A DNA stretch of 64,000 nt from Methanosarcina sp. (GTDB lineage Archaea > Halobacteriota > Methanosarcinia > Methanosarcinales > Methanosarcinaceae). The position numbers were made by a program, and so were the translations under genes. The notes beneath the pieces were generated by a model. It saw only the letters and a program-made list of their open reading frames with translations. It was not told where the DNA came from and made no database searches. The stretch lies in assembly GCF_028693135.1 (NCBI RefSeq), contig NZ_JAQUVZ010000001.1:62001-126000 (forward strand). The letters are read 5' to 3'. This document shows positions 34,655 through 44,417 of this stretch, piece by piece (positions within the stretch are counted from its first letter, which is position 1; each line of letters begins with the position of its first letter).

Positions 34655-37582
34655 TCACTTTTTACTTCCTTTTTCAATTTTCGAACGAATCCATTTAGCA
34701 CGATTATGTTTTGTCGTAGCGTCCCTATTCCTTTTCATCTTAGCTAATAAAGAGGCATAACCTTCTAAGAGTCTAGCAACTTCAAGACTATTTTCTCCCC
34801 TAGTTTTTTCCGTAACTTTAATTGCTCGCTCATAATATGATTTGGACTTGAAATACTTGTTGCGATCCTTGAAAAATACTGCTAGATTGCTAAGGCTAAT
34901 ACCTACATCTGGATGTTCAGAACCAAGTGCTTTTTCAGCAATTTCCAAAGCACGAATTAATAGAGTTTCGGCTTCAGAATACTTACCAAAATTTCTATAG
35001 GCCTCGGCTAAAGTGGTAAGGCGATTACTCATATAAGGATGTTCAGGACCAAGCGCGTCCTCTGTGATCTTTAATGCGCGAATGCACAGAGTTTCGGCTT
35101 CTGAAGATCTGCCTAAATTGTTATAAACTCCAGCTAAATTATTGAGGCTGACACCTACTGCTGGATGTTCAGGACCAAGTGCTTTTTCTGAAATATTCAA
35201 TGAGCGAATCAATAGAGTTTTGGCTTCTGAAAACCGACCTAAAACGTTATAAACTCCAGCTAAATTGTTGAGGCAGGCAGCTACATCTGGATGTTCAAAA
35301 CCGAATGCTTTTTCCGTAATATCTAATGCACGAATACGTAGAGATTCGGCTTCAGAGAATCTATCTAAATGAATGTATATTCCAGCTAGATTGTCTAGAC
35401 TATCTGCTATAGCCGGATCATCTGGATTTAAAGTGTTTTCTCGAATATCTAACGCATGTAGATGTAGTGATTCAGCTTCAGAATACCTACCAAAATCGTT
35501 ATAAAGTTCCCCTAAGTTATTGAGACTTTCTGCTATAGCCGGATCATCTGGCTCTAAAGTATTCTCTCGGATTTCTAATGCGCGCACATACAGAGGCTCA
35601 ACTTCAGAATACCTACCTAAATCTATATAAAGTTCCCCTAAGTTATTGAGGCTCTCAGAGAGGTCATAATGTTCGGGCTCCAATATTTTTTTTCGAATTT
35701 CCAATGAGCTCTTCAAGAGTGACTCGCTTTCCTTAAAACGTGCACGTTTATGCAGGTAATTACCGGTTGCATTTAGCAGTTTTGCGGATTCTTCAGTCTC
35801 TATATTCAACAGCCTAATATATTCTGCACAGGTCTGAACATGTGGAAGAAGTTTATCACAAAGCTCCCAATTTTTATACTCAACTTTAGGAAATGCACGA
35901 TTTAAGGCTTTAACAACACTTTCAGCCCAGCGTTGCTGTTCATTTTTTTCAATTCCATCTCTAAGAACTACCTGTACAAGTCGATGGATATCAAATGTAT
36001 TCTTATCATAATAAGTAGAAATAAGTGAAAATTGCCGAAGTGGTTCAATAGCTTCTTTAAAAACTAGCCTATCATCTTCGATATCATGCAGCATCGAATA
36101 AATATTTTCACCTAATTCTCCTGATCCCTTAATAAAAACTTCAAATGGAATATTATTACAATTAAGGAAAGCACTTGCAGATAATATATCAGTGGAAGTT
36201 TTAGAAGTTTGTTTCACCTGTTCGAAATTTAACAACCAAGTTGTAGCCACAGAATCAGAATACTTAGTATTCTGAACCTGAGACTTTTCTAGTAATTCCA
36301 AACCATGCTTACGATAGCTAGAAAGATATTCTGCAAAACTGCACTTCAGCTTATGGATATAAGCTCCAGCTTGCTCCATAGCAAGTGGCAAGCAATCAAG
36401 TTCCCTTATGAGTTCTTCAAGTGAAGCAATCTCTGATTGATCAAGGTTTTTGTGCCCAGTACGTACGAGAAAAAACTCCTTAGCCTCTTCAGGCAACATT
36501 TTTTTAACTTCGATAGGATTCGTGATCCCTAGATTATCAAATGTTGGAGCTCTCGAAGTTAGTAGGACATGGCCCTGAATATTTGAAGGTAAAAAATATT
36601 CAATAAGGTATGGATAATCAGCATTATCAAGAACTAACAGCCAGTTATTGTTAGTTCTCAACCAGTTCTTTACGGCAGAAACCACAAGATTCTGGTCGGA
36701 GTCATCTTTTACAGGTAAGTTAAGTAATTTTGCAATAGAAACGTAATCTGAGACTATTGAATCTATTGAGTCCGCCTTAACCCAAAATACTGACTCATAT
36801 TCGTCCCGATAGCGGTACGCATATTCAATTGCAGTTTGGGTTTTTCCAATACCTCCAAGTCCACAGATCGCCATTGGCTGAGAAAGAGCTGCCGCATTTC
36901 TAGATTTAAGTTCATCATAAAGTTGTGCTAGAGTTTCTTCGCGACCTGTAAAAAAAGAGTTCTGTCGGTATGGAACATTGAATTTGGCGTCTAGATATTG
37001 AGACTTTGTTGATGACTGTATTATTTCTAAGTTTTCAGCCGCAGTAATCGGTTTTTGTAGATTATCTCCCACAACAGGAGGCAACTGTCTTATATTTCCA
37101 ATTTTAGGCTTGGGAATTAGTCTCTGATCAGTAAGATGTGCGTAAAGATCGTCATAACCCTGATCTGTATCAAGAACATAGTGAGTTACCCCTTTAAGCA
37201 CTACAGGAATATAATGTACATCTTTGGAGTAAAATACCACTGGAATGAACTTTTTATTTTTAGCTTCAGCGTCGTAGAGCTCTTGAGTTAAGATCGATGT
37301 TTCCCACTTAACTCCATGACCTTTTCCCGGTTCATCCTGACCTTTAAATCTCTTCTCATAGCTTTCCGTACAGACTACAAGTACATAATTTGCATTATCT
37401 ATCTGCTTATTCATCCATCTTGGCCAGCCTTCAACAGGAGACCTCTCATATTGATCGATGTTACAGTCTATCCCATCGTCGCACAGACTATTTGAAAGGC
37501 TCAACACGCGCCCTTTGTGATCGAGAGAATCGTGGCTATAACTGATAAAAACCTTAATATTTCCATGTTCTTGAGAGGTCAT
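34655..37582 (-). CDS. SEFIR - NB-ARC (STAND NTPase) - TPR protein, probable antiviral defence
   Basis: 975 residues in three parts. (1) A SEFIR domain, TIR-related (about 9-155: V-F-I-S-Y-S-H-D, W-P-R-W-M-N-K-Q-I, A-N-Y-V-L-V-V-C-T-E-S-Y). (2) An NB-ARC-type STAND ATPase: P-loop G241-L-G-G-I-G-K-T248, Walker B L-L-V-L-D-N-A-D (315-322), L-T-S-R (341-344) and C-L-P-L-A (397-401). (3) About nine 42-residue tetratricopeptide repeats from about 600 to 960 (S-L-N-N-L-A-G-V-Y pattern). Bacterial SEFIR proteins are known single-gene defence systems, and NLR-like STAND proteins sense phage proteins through their repeats. So it likely oligomerises on a viral trigger and its SEFIR domain then acts, perhaps on NAD+ (inference). 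It is alone, oriented opposite to its neighbours, with A+T-rich flanks. Confidence 0.88.
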   Translation of the reverse strand: MTSQEHGNIKVFISYSHDSLDHKGRVLSLSNSLCDDGIDCNIDQYERSPVEGWPRWMNKQIDNANYVLVVCTESYEKRFKGQDEPGKGHGVKWETSILTQELYDAEAKNKKFIPVVFYSKDVHYIPVVLKGVTHYVLDTDQGYDDLYAHLTDQRLIPKPKIGNIRQLPPVVGDNLQKPITAAENLEIIQSSTKSQYLDAKFNVPYRQNSFFTGREETLAQLYDELKSRNAAALSQPMAICGLGGIGKTQTAIEYAYRYRDEYESVFWVKADSIDSIVSDYVSIAKLLNLPVKDDSDQNLVVSAVKNWLRTNNNWLLVLDNADYPYLIEYFLPSNIQGHVLLTSRAPTFDNLGITNPIEVKKMLPEEAKEFFLVRTGHKNLDQSEIASLEELIRELDCLPLAMEQAGAYIHKLKCSFAEYLSSYRKHGLELLEKSQVQNTKYSDSVATTWLLNFEQVKQTSKTSTDILSASAFLNCNNIPFEVFIKGSGELGENIYSMLHDIEDDRLVFKEAIEPLRQFSLISTYYDKNTFDIHRLVQVVLRDGIEKNEQQRWAESVVKALNRAFPKVEYKNWELCDKLLPHVQTCAEYIRLLNIETEESAKLLNATGNYLHKRARFKESESLLKSSLEIRKKILEPEHYDLSESLNNLGELYIDLGRYSEVEPLYVRALEIRENTLEPDDPAIAESLNNLGELYNDFGRYSEAESLHLHALDIRENTLNPDDPAIADSLDNLAGIYIHLDRFSEAESLRIRALDITEKAFGFEHPDVAACLNNLAGVYNVLGRFSEAKTLLIRSLNISEKALGPEHPAVGVSLNNLAGVYNNLGRSSEAETLCIRALKITEDALGPEHPYMSNRLTTLAEAYRNFGKYSEAETLLIRALEIAEKALGSEHPDVGISLSNLAVFFKDRNKYFKSKSYYERAIKVTEKTRGENSLEVARLLEGYASLLAKMKRNRDATTKHNRAKWIRSKIEKGSKK

Positions 37583-38244
37583 CTGTAGCCCTTACGCACC
37601 AATATTTTTCAATTTAGTTTGATCACGCTTTATCTCATGTCGAAATGAGCTATTGATAAATGGAAAAAATATTGTAAATTAATTGATTACTTTCTATAGT
37701 TAGGCAGCTAATACATTAAATTTTTGTTTTGAGTAAAATTGGAGTAAGAGTAAAGATGTAACTTAAACATATAAAATAAATTATCCAACCGACTGTCAAA
37801 AGCTCCTTGTGTCTTATTATTTCTTACAAAACCAATATCATTGAACATTTAACAATCTAAATTTTGAGTTTGATTACAAAGTATATTGTACTTGAATATA
37901 CGCCTCAAGTGCGTAAGTCGTCTGTAAGTCGTCTTATAGTGCACTATTTTCTGAGAGTTGAAATTTTCTCCTTAATTCACAAAGAACAGATTTTTTACAA
38001 CCAGCGATCCTAGTTTAAGGAGTGAGATTGTTGGACTTTATTTACCATCTAAACCAACCAAATAAATGTATTAAAAGGACCAGAAGACCCAATTTTCAAG
38101 ATTAAGAACCTGACCTCCAGAGGAATTCTTATATAGAAGTGCTTGCATTAAGAATATGAAAAATTACGCACAAAAATAACGTGCTCAGAAATACTACTGA
38201 TAAAAATTCATAGAAATTCATATCATTATAAAGGAGATTAAATT
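37583..38244. other. A+T-rich right flank of the SEFIR locus and thermosome leader
   Basis: No protein-like frame. Direct repeat copy R lies at 37886-37919, followed by a second GTAAGTC (37924-37930) and the palindrome TAGTGCACTA (37937-37946). The thermosome promoter should lie in 38100-38220. An ideal AAGGAGATT precedes its TTG start. Confidence 0.5.
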
Positions 38245-39867
38245 TTGGCAGCACAACCGATTTTTATTTTAAGAGAAGGCAGCAAGAGAACCCACGGTTC
38301 CGACGCCCAGCACAACAACATCATGGCCGCAAAGGCAGTAGCTGAGGCAGTTAGGACCACTCTTGGGCCGAAGGGTATGGACAAGATGCTTGTAGACTCC
38401 ATGGGAGACGTCGTCATCACCAACGACGGAGCAACTATCCTTAAAGAAATGGACATCGAGCACCCAGGTGCAAAGATGATCGTAGAAGTCGCCAAGACCC
38501 AGGACGCCGAAGTAGGCGACGGGACAACCACTGCAGCCGTACTCGCAGGAGAATTCCTGACAAAGGCAGAAGACCTGCTGGAAAGCGGCGTTCACCCCAC
38601 TGTGATTGCAAGTGGTTACAGGCTTGCAGCAGACCAGGCTACAAAGATCCTGGAGACCATCACTATCAGCACAACTCCGGAAGATACCGAAACCCTCGAA
38701 AAAATTGCAGCCACAGCCATTACAGGTAAAGGCGCAGAGGCTAACAAGGACCACCTTTCCAGGCTTGCAGTTCAGGCCGTTAAATCGGTTGTTGAGGTAA
38801 GTGAAGATGGGAAGATCACTGTGGACATCGAGGACATCAAGATCGAAAAGAGACCCGGTGGAAGCATCGCAGACTCCGAGATTATCGAAGGTGTAATCGT
38901 TGATAAAGAACGTGTCCACAGCGGAATGCCGGAAATAGTGAAAGATGCAAAAGTCCTGCTCCTGAGCGTGCCAATCGAGCTCAAGAAGACCGAAACAAAA
39001 GCCGAGATAAAGATCACCTCCCCTGACCAGATGCAGCTTTTCCTTGACCAGGAAGAATCCATGCTCAGGGAAATTGTGGAAAAGGTAATCAGGACAGGCG
39101 CAAATGTAGTCTTCTGCCAGAAGGGCATGGATGACCTCGCCCAGTACTACCTGACAAAGGCAGGAATTTTCGCAATGCGCAGAGTCAAGAAGAGTGACAT
39201 GGACAAACTCTCCAGGGCAACAGGTGCAAAGGTTATCACAAGCATGGATGAAATCGAGGAGTCCGACCTCGGCTACGCAGGCCTTGTGGAAGAGAAAGAC
39301 GTCACAGGTTCCAGAATGACCTTCGTAACAGGTTGCAAGGACAGCAAGACCACCTCAATTCTGCTTCGCGGCGGAACCGAGCATGTAGTTGAAGGGATTG
39401 AGAGAGCCCTCGAAGATGCCCTCAGAGTTGTGGGCGTTGCTCTCGAAGATCAGAAGATTGTTGTGGGCGGCGGCTCCCCTGAAATCGAATTGTCCCTCAG
39501 ACTCCGGGAATACGCAGCAACCCTTAAGGGCAGAGAACAGCTTGCAGTTAAGGCCTATGCCGAAGCTCTCGAAGTCATTCCTCAGACCCTTGCAGAAAAT
39601 GCAGGGCTTGACCCTATCGACATGCTTGTGGAAATGCGCTCCCAGCACGAAAAGGGCAACAAGAGGGCTGGACTCAATGTATACACAGGCAAGATCGAAG
39701 ACATGTTCGAAAACAATGTTGTCGAACCTCTCAGGATCAAGACCCAGGCAATCAACGCAGCTACAGAAGCCGCAATTATGATCCTCAGGATCGATGACGT
39801 AATCGCCTCAGCCGGCGGTGGAAGAGCAGGCCCAGGGATGGGCGGCGAAATGCCTGAAGATATGTGA
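38245..39867 (+). CDS. thsA: Thermosome (group II chaperonin) subunit
   Basis: 540 residues with intact signatures: [37 protein letters not shown] and the Gly/Met-rich tail ([12 protein letters not shown]). It forms the double-ring ATP-driven folding chamber in the cytoplasm. The start is TTG at 38245, 5 nt after AAGGAGATT, and gives the standard MAAQP N-terminus. Codon bias is strong, as expected for high expression. It serves as the reference for the diverged paralogue at 4908. The subunit letter is uncertain. Confidence 0.95.
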   Translation: MAAQPIFILREGSKRTHGSDAQHNNIMAAKAVAEAVRTTLGPKGMDKMLVDSMGDVVITNDGATILKEMDIEHPGAKMIVEVAKTQDAEVGDGTTTAAVLAGEFLTKAEDLLESGVHPTVIASGYRLAADQATKILETITISTTPEDTETLEKIAATAITGKGAEANKDHLSRLAVQAVKSVVEVSEDGKITVDIEDIKIEKRPGGSIADSEIIEGVIVDKERVHSGMPEIVKDAKVLLLSVPIELKKTETKAEIKITSPDQMQLFLDQEESMLREIVEKVIRTGANVVFCQKGMDDLAQYYLTKAGIFAMRRVKKSDMDKLSRATGAKVITSMDEIEESDLGYAGLVEEKDVTGSRMTFVTGCKDSKTTSILLRGGTEHVVEGIERALEDALRVVGVALEDQKIVVGGGSPEIELSLRLREYAATLKGREQLAVKAYAEALEVIPQTLAENAGLDPIDMLVEMRSQHEKGNKRAGLNVYTGKIEDMFENNVVEPLRIKTQAINAATEAAIMILRIDDVIASAGGGRAGPGMGGEMPEDM

Positions 39868-39895
39868 ATAATTCAAAAATATGAATCCAGGGTTA

Positions 39896-39946
39896 CCGGA
39901 GAGAATTCCACCTTTCCGGAACCTTTCTTTTCCGTTCTTTTTTCCA
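39896..39946 (+). terminator. Hairpin plus T-rich tract after the thermosome gene
   Basis: CCGGA (39896-39900) pairs with TCCGG (39915-39919), followed by a long T/C-rich tract. Just beyond, TTTTTCAGAACAGTGG occurs twice in tandem (about 39980-40015). Confidence 0.5.
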
Positions 39947-40194
39947 ACTCTCAAAAGTGTCTTCTTTCAGGGCAGAAATATTTTTCAGAACAGTGGGATT
40001 TTTCAGAACAGTGGTGTTTTATTAAGAAGAGAATGAACATTTTCTAGAAAAGAAGCATCAGAGACCAGAAAATTAGAGTCTCTTTAAGATTCTCTTTAAA
40101 ACACATGGGCATCGTCTGACATTGGGATGCCAGGAAACTAAGAAAAGCCGTTTTTGAAGCCGTTTTTAGAAAATTAACGTAATTAACGAGATTA

Positions 40195-40584
40195 TTATCT
40201 GGCTTCGTAGCAGGAAATTTCTCTTGCGTCCACCCTCACTGGTTTTCCGAGTTCGTTTGAAACGACGCTTTTCACCCGTGCCATGCTCCTGCATTCAAGC
40301 TGAATACGAGCTGACATGGCTTCTCGTTCTTCACAATAGATATCGTTTGAACTGACAATAGAATGAACAGAGATCTGCATCTGCACAATCTTTGCTATAA
40401 GGGCTGAAGTCCCATCTGTAAGGTCCTGAAGGCTCGTAGAAGTTAGGAGAACATTATCTCCTGCATTGAGCCCGAGTATTCCGAAGAAGTTCTGCAGATT
40501 CCGAATCTCAAGAGTCCTTAGCTCGTGTTTCTTCAGGACCTCGATCACAGAATCAGCAATTCCTGTTAACGTTATATACTCCAT
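40195..40584 (-). CDS. DUF473-like conserved archaeal protein
   Basis: 129 residues, soluble, no signal. The start M-E-Y-I-T-L-T-G-I-A and the body (N-L-Q-N-F-F-G-I-L, G-D-N-V-L-L-T-S, C-R-S-M-A-R-V-K-S-V) resemble the methanogen-specific DUF473 family, function unknown. It lies 4 nt downstream of the proteasome-chaperone-like gene on the same strand and so is co-transcribed with it. The family name is from memory of pattern; that it is a real gene is well supported by the spacing. Confidence 0.7.
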   Translation of the reverse strand: MEYITLTGIADSVIEVLKKHELRTLEIRNLQNFFGILGLNAGDNVLLTSTSLQDLTDGTSALIAKIVQMQISVHSIVSSNDIYCEEREAMSARIQLECRSMARVKSVVSNELGKPVRVDAREISCYEAR

Positions 40585-40588
40585 GGAA

Positions 40589-41338
40589 TCACCCGTACAT
40601 TGGGAATTCCTTCTTTACTTCTCCTTTCTGCTCGGTAGTCTGAACATCTTCAGCAAGCTTATGGAGCTCGATTTCTATGCGTTCAGCCTGCTCTATAAGC
40701 CTATCAGTGCTGACCGAAAGTCCATACAGTTCATTAAGAACTCCAATCACAGCAGAAGCGGCTCTTGGATCCGGATTCTGGGTTTTTGTAGCCCCTAGAA
40801 GGCTAATTGCAGGAATCCCGCGCAGCAGGCATTCGGCCATTACGCTGCCTGAAATCCCGGAAATAGTCCCCATCTGGAAAATTTCTACCTTTTCCTTGAT
40901 TTTATCCAGCATTTCCGACGTGGTAGCTGCCCCGAAAACCTTATGTTCCCCGTCCATAATGGCAATTCCTGCAATGGAAGCAACCTCCCTGACATTGATA
41001 GATTCAGCCCAGTCCACGAGAGCATTGCTTACATCGTAAGATACCGAGTGGCTGATCGGAATATCGGAGATGACTACAACGATGTTGTGCTCCACGTTTT
41101 CGTAGATTCTTACAGGCATGTTTATAAGCCCCTCATAAAGCACTGCAATTGAAGGGAAATACCTGGACTCAATGGAGCCTATATACTCCATGTTCATCTC
41201 TTCGATCATGTGCTGACTTGCTATATTCCCCACAAGCCCGATTCCTGGAAAACCTTCAATCAAAACAGGGTTTTTTGACTGCACAGGTTTAGTAATAATC
41301 TTCACGTCGTTGTTATCATAATCTGTAGTAGTTGACAA
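40589..41338 (-). CDS. Proteasome assembly chaperone / activator family protein (PbaA/PAC2, COG2047)
   Basis: 249 residues. The PAC2 core is clear: P-V-L-I-E-G-F-P-G-I-G-L-V-G-N-I-A (about 24-40), I-S-D-I-P, and P-A-I-S-L-L-G-A-T. The C-terminal part is a charged helix. The last residues, F-P-M-Y-G, end in hydrophobic-Tyr-X, the HbYX motif by which proteasome activators dock on the 20S alpha ring; archaeal PbaA proteins are known to carry it. The start is TTG at 41338 behind GAGGTGG. It forms a two-gene operon with the DUF473-like gene. Confidence 0.85.
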   Translation of the reverse strand: MSTTTDYDNNDVKIITKPVQSKNPVLIEGFPGIGLVGNIASQHMIEEMNMEYIGSIESRYFPSIAVLYEGLINMPVRIYENVEHNIVVVISDIPISHSVSYDVSNALVDWAESINVREVASIAGIAIMDGEHKVFGAATTSEMLDKIKEKVEIFQMGTISGISGSVMAECLLRGIPAISLLGATKTQNPDPRAASAVIGVLNELYGLSVSTDRLIEQAERIEIELHKLAEDVQTTEQKGEVKKEFPMYG

Positions 41339-41665
41339 AAAACCACCTCAATGAAATAAAACCCCTAGATAATATATGCTAATCCTAAATAAACAAGTTT
41401 CTCAGCAGCCCGGGTCTGTGTTACCTTCTGCACAGACATCAATAGAAAAACATCGATGAATCCGGGATTCCGAAAGCCATAACCCTCTTTTTTATTAAAA
41501 GAGACTCCTTTTAATATATATCTTTTCTCATGACAGAGAAAAAATAATTCAGATCAGAAGCGTTTATTCTAATTACGATGCATTCTCCACCCAATGTTTG
41601 CTAAATGCAAACTGCGTTGTTGAAGGATAAGAAAAGGAGAGGGAAAAGAGTTTCATAGAAAAGAA

Positions 41666-41716
41666 GGAAGATAACAGGAAAGGGAAGATAACAGGAAAGG
41701 GAAGATAACAGGAAAG
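41666..41716. repeat. Three perfect 17-bp tandem repeats
   Basis: GGAAGATAACAGGAAAG starts at 41666, 41683 and 41700, in the gap before the pyruvate-kinase-domain gene. Simple slippage array; no other feature in 41339-41810 except promoter-like A+T-rich runs near 41515. Confidence 0.9.
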
Positions 41717-41810
41717 AAATCAAAGAACTGCAGAATAGGAACTGGAAAAACAGTCCACAAAAACAGTTTGTAAAAAAAGATAAAAAACCGAATACAGGAG
41801 GAATTAATTC

Positions 41811-42398
41811 ATGGAAAAACCAATTCTTTATCTGGACAAAGTAGGGGAAGAAAACACAGACGCAGTTGTTGAGGCTGCAGCAAAAAGGGCAGCAGAACTT
41901 GGAATATCCCATATTGTAGTTGCCAGTACCAGTGGAAAAACCGCTCTTAAAATGGCAGAGGCAGTAAAAGGCAGCAACATCAAAGTAATTGGAGTAAGCC
42001 ACCAGTACGGCCAGAAGGAAAAAGGCGAGTGGGAAGTAGAAGAAGAGTACAAAAAGAAACTCGAAGAACTTGGAGCAATAATCACTACTCAGTCACATAT
42101 GTTTTCCGGAATAGAGCGTTCGGTCACAAAGAAGTTCGGAGGCTATTCAAGGATCGAAGTAATTGCGGATACCCTGCGCTCCCTTTTCGGAAAAGGCTTC
42201 AAGGTAGCTATAGAGGTTGCCATTATGGCAGCAGACTCAGGCCATATTCCGATCTCAGAAGATACCGAAATCATAGCCATCGGAGGTACAAGGTGGGGTG
42301 CAGATGTAGCTCTTGTGCTAAGACCGGCTCATAGCAACGACTTCTTCTCCCTTCAGGTAAGGGAAATCATCGCAATGCCGCGAGCAAAAGAAGACTGA
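41811..42398 (+). CDS. Stand-alone pyruvate kinase C-terminal (alpha/beta) domain protein
   Basis: 195 residues that correspond only to the regulatory C-terminal domain of pyruvate kinase (A-A-A-K-R-A-A-E-L-G-I-S-H-I-V-V-A-S-T-S-G-K-T-A). The catalytic barrel is absent. Such single-domain proteins are common in methanogens and have no proven activity; a small-molecule sensing role is possible (inference). Start at the ATG after GGAGGAATT. It is monocistronic by spacing. Confidence 0.85.
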   Translation: MEKPILYLDKVGEENTDAVVEAAAKRAAELGISHIVVASTSGKTALKMAEAVKGSNIKVIGVSHQYGQKEKGEWEVEEEYKKKLEELGAIITTQSHMFSGIERSVTKKFGGYSRIEVIADTLRSLFGKGFKVAIEVAIMAADSGHIPISEDTEIIAIGGTRWGADVALVLRPAHSNDFFSLQVREIIAMPRAKED

Positions 42399-42603
42399 TC
42401 CAGGAAAAGGAGATTGAGGGGAAGAAAAAATGGAGAGAGGGGAACTATAATTTAGACGTAAATATACACCTGACGTAAATATACACCTGACTCGCTCAGA
42501 CTTTGTAACCACAAAAAACGGAAGGCACGGAAAACAGAAAAAGGTCAACAATATTTGTAACTCAGTCCTCTTGATTGAAGCTCACTGTTATAACTCAGCA
42601 ATT

Positions 42604-42656
42604 AGTCCTCTTGAGCGCAGCGAAAAGGACCGCGTACTCCCGAGGCGCAATTCGGG
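42604..42656 (+). repeat. Dispersed 53-bp repeat, copy 1
   Basis: Exact match to 57088-57140. It contains two hairpins: GTCCT/AGGAC and CCCGA/TCGGG. It sits directly upstream of tgtA in this copy and is G+C-rich relative to its surroundings. Confidence 0.85.
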
Positions 42657-42700
42657 GTCCCCAAAGATAAATATATCTGATAGGCATCTATACCCCCGGC

Positions 42701-44173
42701 ATGTCAGCGATATTTGAAATTCTCGACAAGGACGCAGGCGGCAGGATAGGTAAACTCAAGACCCCTCACGGGACTGTTGAGACTCCTACTGTCATGCCTG
42801 TAGTAAATCCGAACATCCAGCTTATCCCCCCGAATGAGATGAAAAGCTTCGGGGCAGAGATTCTGATCACAAATTCCTATATTATCTACCGGAAGGAAGA
42901 ACTGCGAAATGTCGCCCTTGAAAAAGGGCTGCATGGGCTCCTTGGTTTTGACGGGCCAATTATGACAGATTCAGGCTCTTTTCAACTTTCAGTATACGGG
43001 TCTGTGGAAGTTACAAACGAGGAGATCCTCGCGTTCCAGCAGGAAATCGGGAGTGACATCATAGTCCCACTTGATATTCCGACTCCTCCGGACGTCCACT
43101 ACAGGAGAGCAGAAGAAGAACTTGCGATCACTGCCGAACGCCTGGAAGCTGCCCGCAAATTCATTAAGGGCGAACAGCTCCTGGCAGGCCCGGTCCAGGG
43201 ATCAACCTATCCTGAACTCAGGGAAAAGGCTGCATCCCACCTGAGAGACCTGAACTTTGATGTTTATCCCCTGGGAGCCGTTGTCCCGCTAATGGAATCC
43301 TATCGTTACGCAGAGCTTGTGGATGTAATTGCCGCAGCCAAAAAAGGCCTGTCTCCAACCTCACCGGTACACCTTTTCGGGGCAGGGCACCCTATGATGT
43401 TTGCTCTTGCAGTCGCTCTTGGCTGTGATCTTTTTGACTCGGCAGCTTATGCCCTCTATGCCAAGGACGGGCGTTATATTACTGTAAACGGGACGTATCA
43501 CATAGAAAAACTGAACTACCTGCCCTGTTCCTGTCCTATCTGTACTAAATATACTGCCGACGAGTTGAAAAAAGCCAAAAATAAGGAAGAACTTCTCGCA
43601 AGGCATAACCTTTATGCAACCTTTGCAGAAATCCGGCTGATCAAGCAGTCCATCAAGGACGGAAAACTGCTCGAGCTTGTTGAACAACGCTGCCGTGCCC
43701 ATCCGAAACTTCTTGACGGGCTGAAAAAGCTCTACACCCATTCCCCCTGGCTGGAACAGTTAGACCCTGCAACCAAAAGCACATACTTTTACTGCGGGCC
43801 GGAATCCGCCTCCAGACCGGAAGTCCTGCGTTTCGGAAAGCGGCTGGAAAGATTCAGCCTTGAGGGGTCGGCAATTATCCGCACAACTCCAGTGAAAGGG
43901 GAGAAAAGCTATGACCAGCTCCTTATCTTCAAAGCACCTTTCGGGGCATTCCCTGCAGAAATGGAAGAGGTATACCCATTCAATGCCGAGGTCTCAAAGT
44001 TTCCGGATTACGAAGCCCTCAGCACCGCATTTTCAAATATCCTTAAACTGATAGAGCTTAACCCGAAAGCGAAGTTTACCTTTGTCTGTGAGCGGGAGTT
44101 CGAGCACCCCTTGCTCGAAAAAATAAAAGAAAAGGCTGAACTGGTCTACAGGGACGCCTGGAAAAAAGAATAA
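42701..44173 (+). CDS. tgtA: Archaeosine tRNA-guanine transglycosylase
   Basis: 490 residues. The TGT barrel has the active-site M-T-D90-S-G-S-F-Q and G-P-V-Q-G-S-T, and a zinc-site segment P-C-S-C-P-I-C. An archaeal-type C-terminal extension (about 370-490) is present. It swaps guanine-15 of tRNAs for preQ0, the first step to archaeosine. No ribosome-binding site is present; a TATA-like AAATATAT lies about 30 nt before the ATG, so the mRNA is probably leaderless. The 53-bp dispersed repeat lies just upstream of that promoter. Confidence 0.93.
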   Translation: MSAIFEILDKDAGGRIGKLKTPHGTVETPTVMPVVNPNIQLIPPNEMKSFGAEILITNSYIIYRKEELRNVALEKGLHGLLGFDGPIMTDSGSFQLSVYGSVEVTNEEILAFQQEIGSDIIVPLDIPTPPDVHYRRAEEELAITAERLEAARKFIKGEQLLAGPVQGSTYPELREKAASHLRDLNFDVYPLGAVVPLMESYRYAELVDVIAAAKKGLSPTSPVHLFGAGHPMMFALAVALGCDLFDSAAYALYAKDGRYITVNGTYHIEKLNYLPCSCPICTKYTADELKKAKNKEELLARHNLYATFAEIRLIKQSIKDGKLLELVEQRCRAHPKLLDGLKKLYTHSPWLEQLDPATKSTYFYCGPESASRPEVLRFGKRLERFSLEGSAIIRTTPVKGEKSYDQLLIFKAPFGAFPAEMEEVYPFNAEVSKFPDYEALSTAFSNILKLIELNPKAKFTFVCEREFEHPLLEKIKEKAELVYRDAWKKE

Positions 44174-44417
44174 GCTCCCCATACCCCCCAAGGGGCCTGG
44201 ATTTTTTACAGCTTCTTTAATGGTTCCAGGGGTTCTCCTGCATCTCATAAACCCCTCCGCTACCTTCTCAAGGCAAGATTCTCCTGAAAAAGAGAAAAAG
44301 GAAACTTTTTTGAGATGCCAATGTTTATAGGACTAACTGTAAAAACCCCTGATAACACTAAAAACCTGACAGTTTCCGAAATACAACCAACCCCCAATAA
44401 AAACCAGAAAAGAACAG

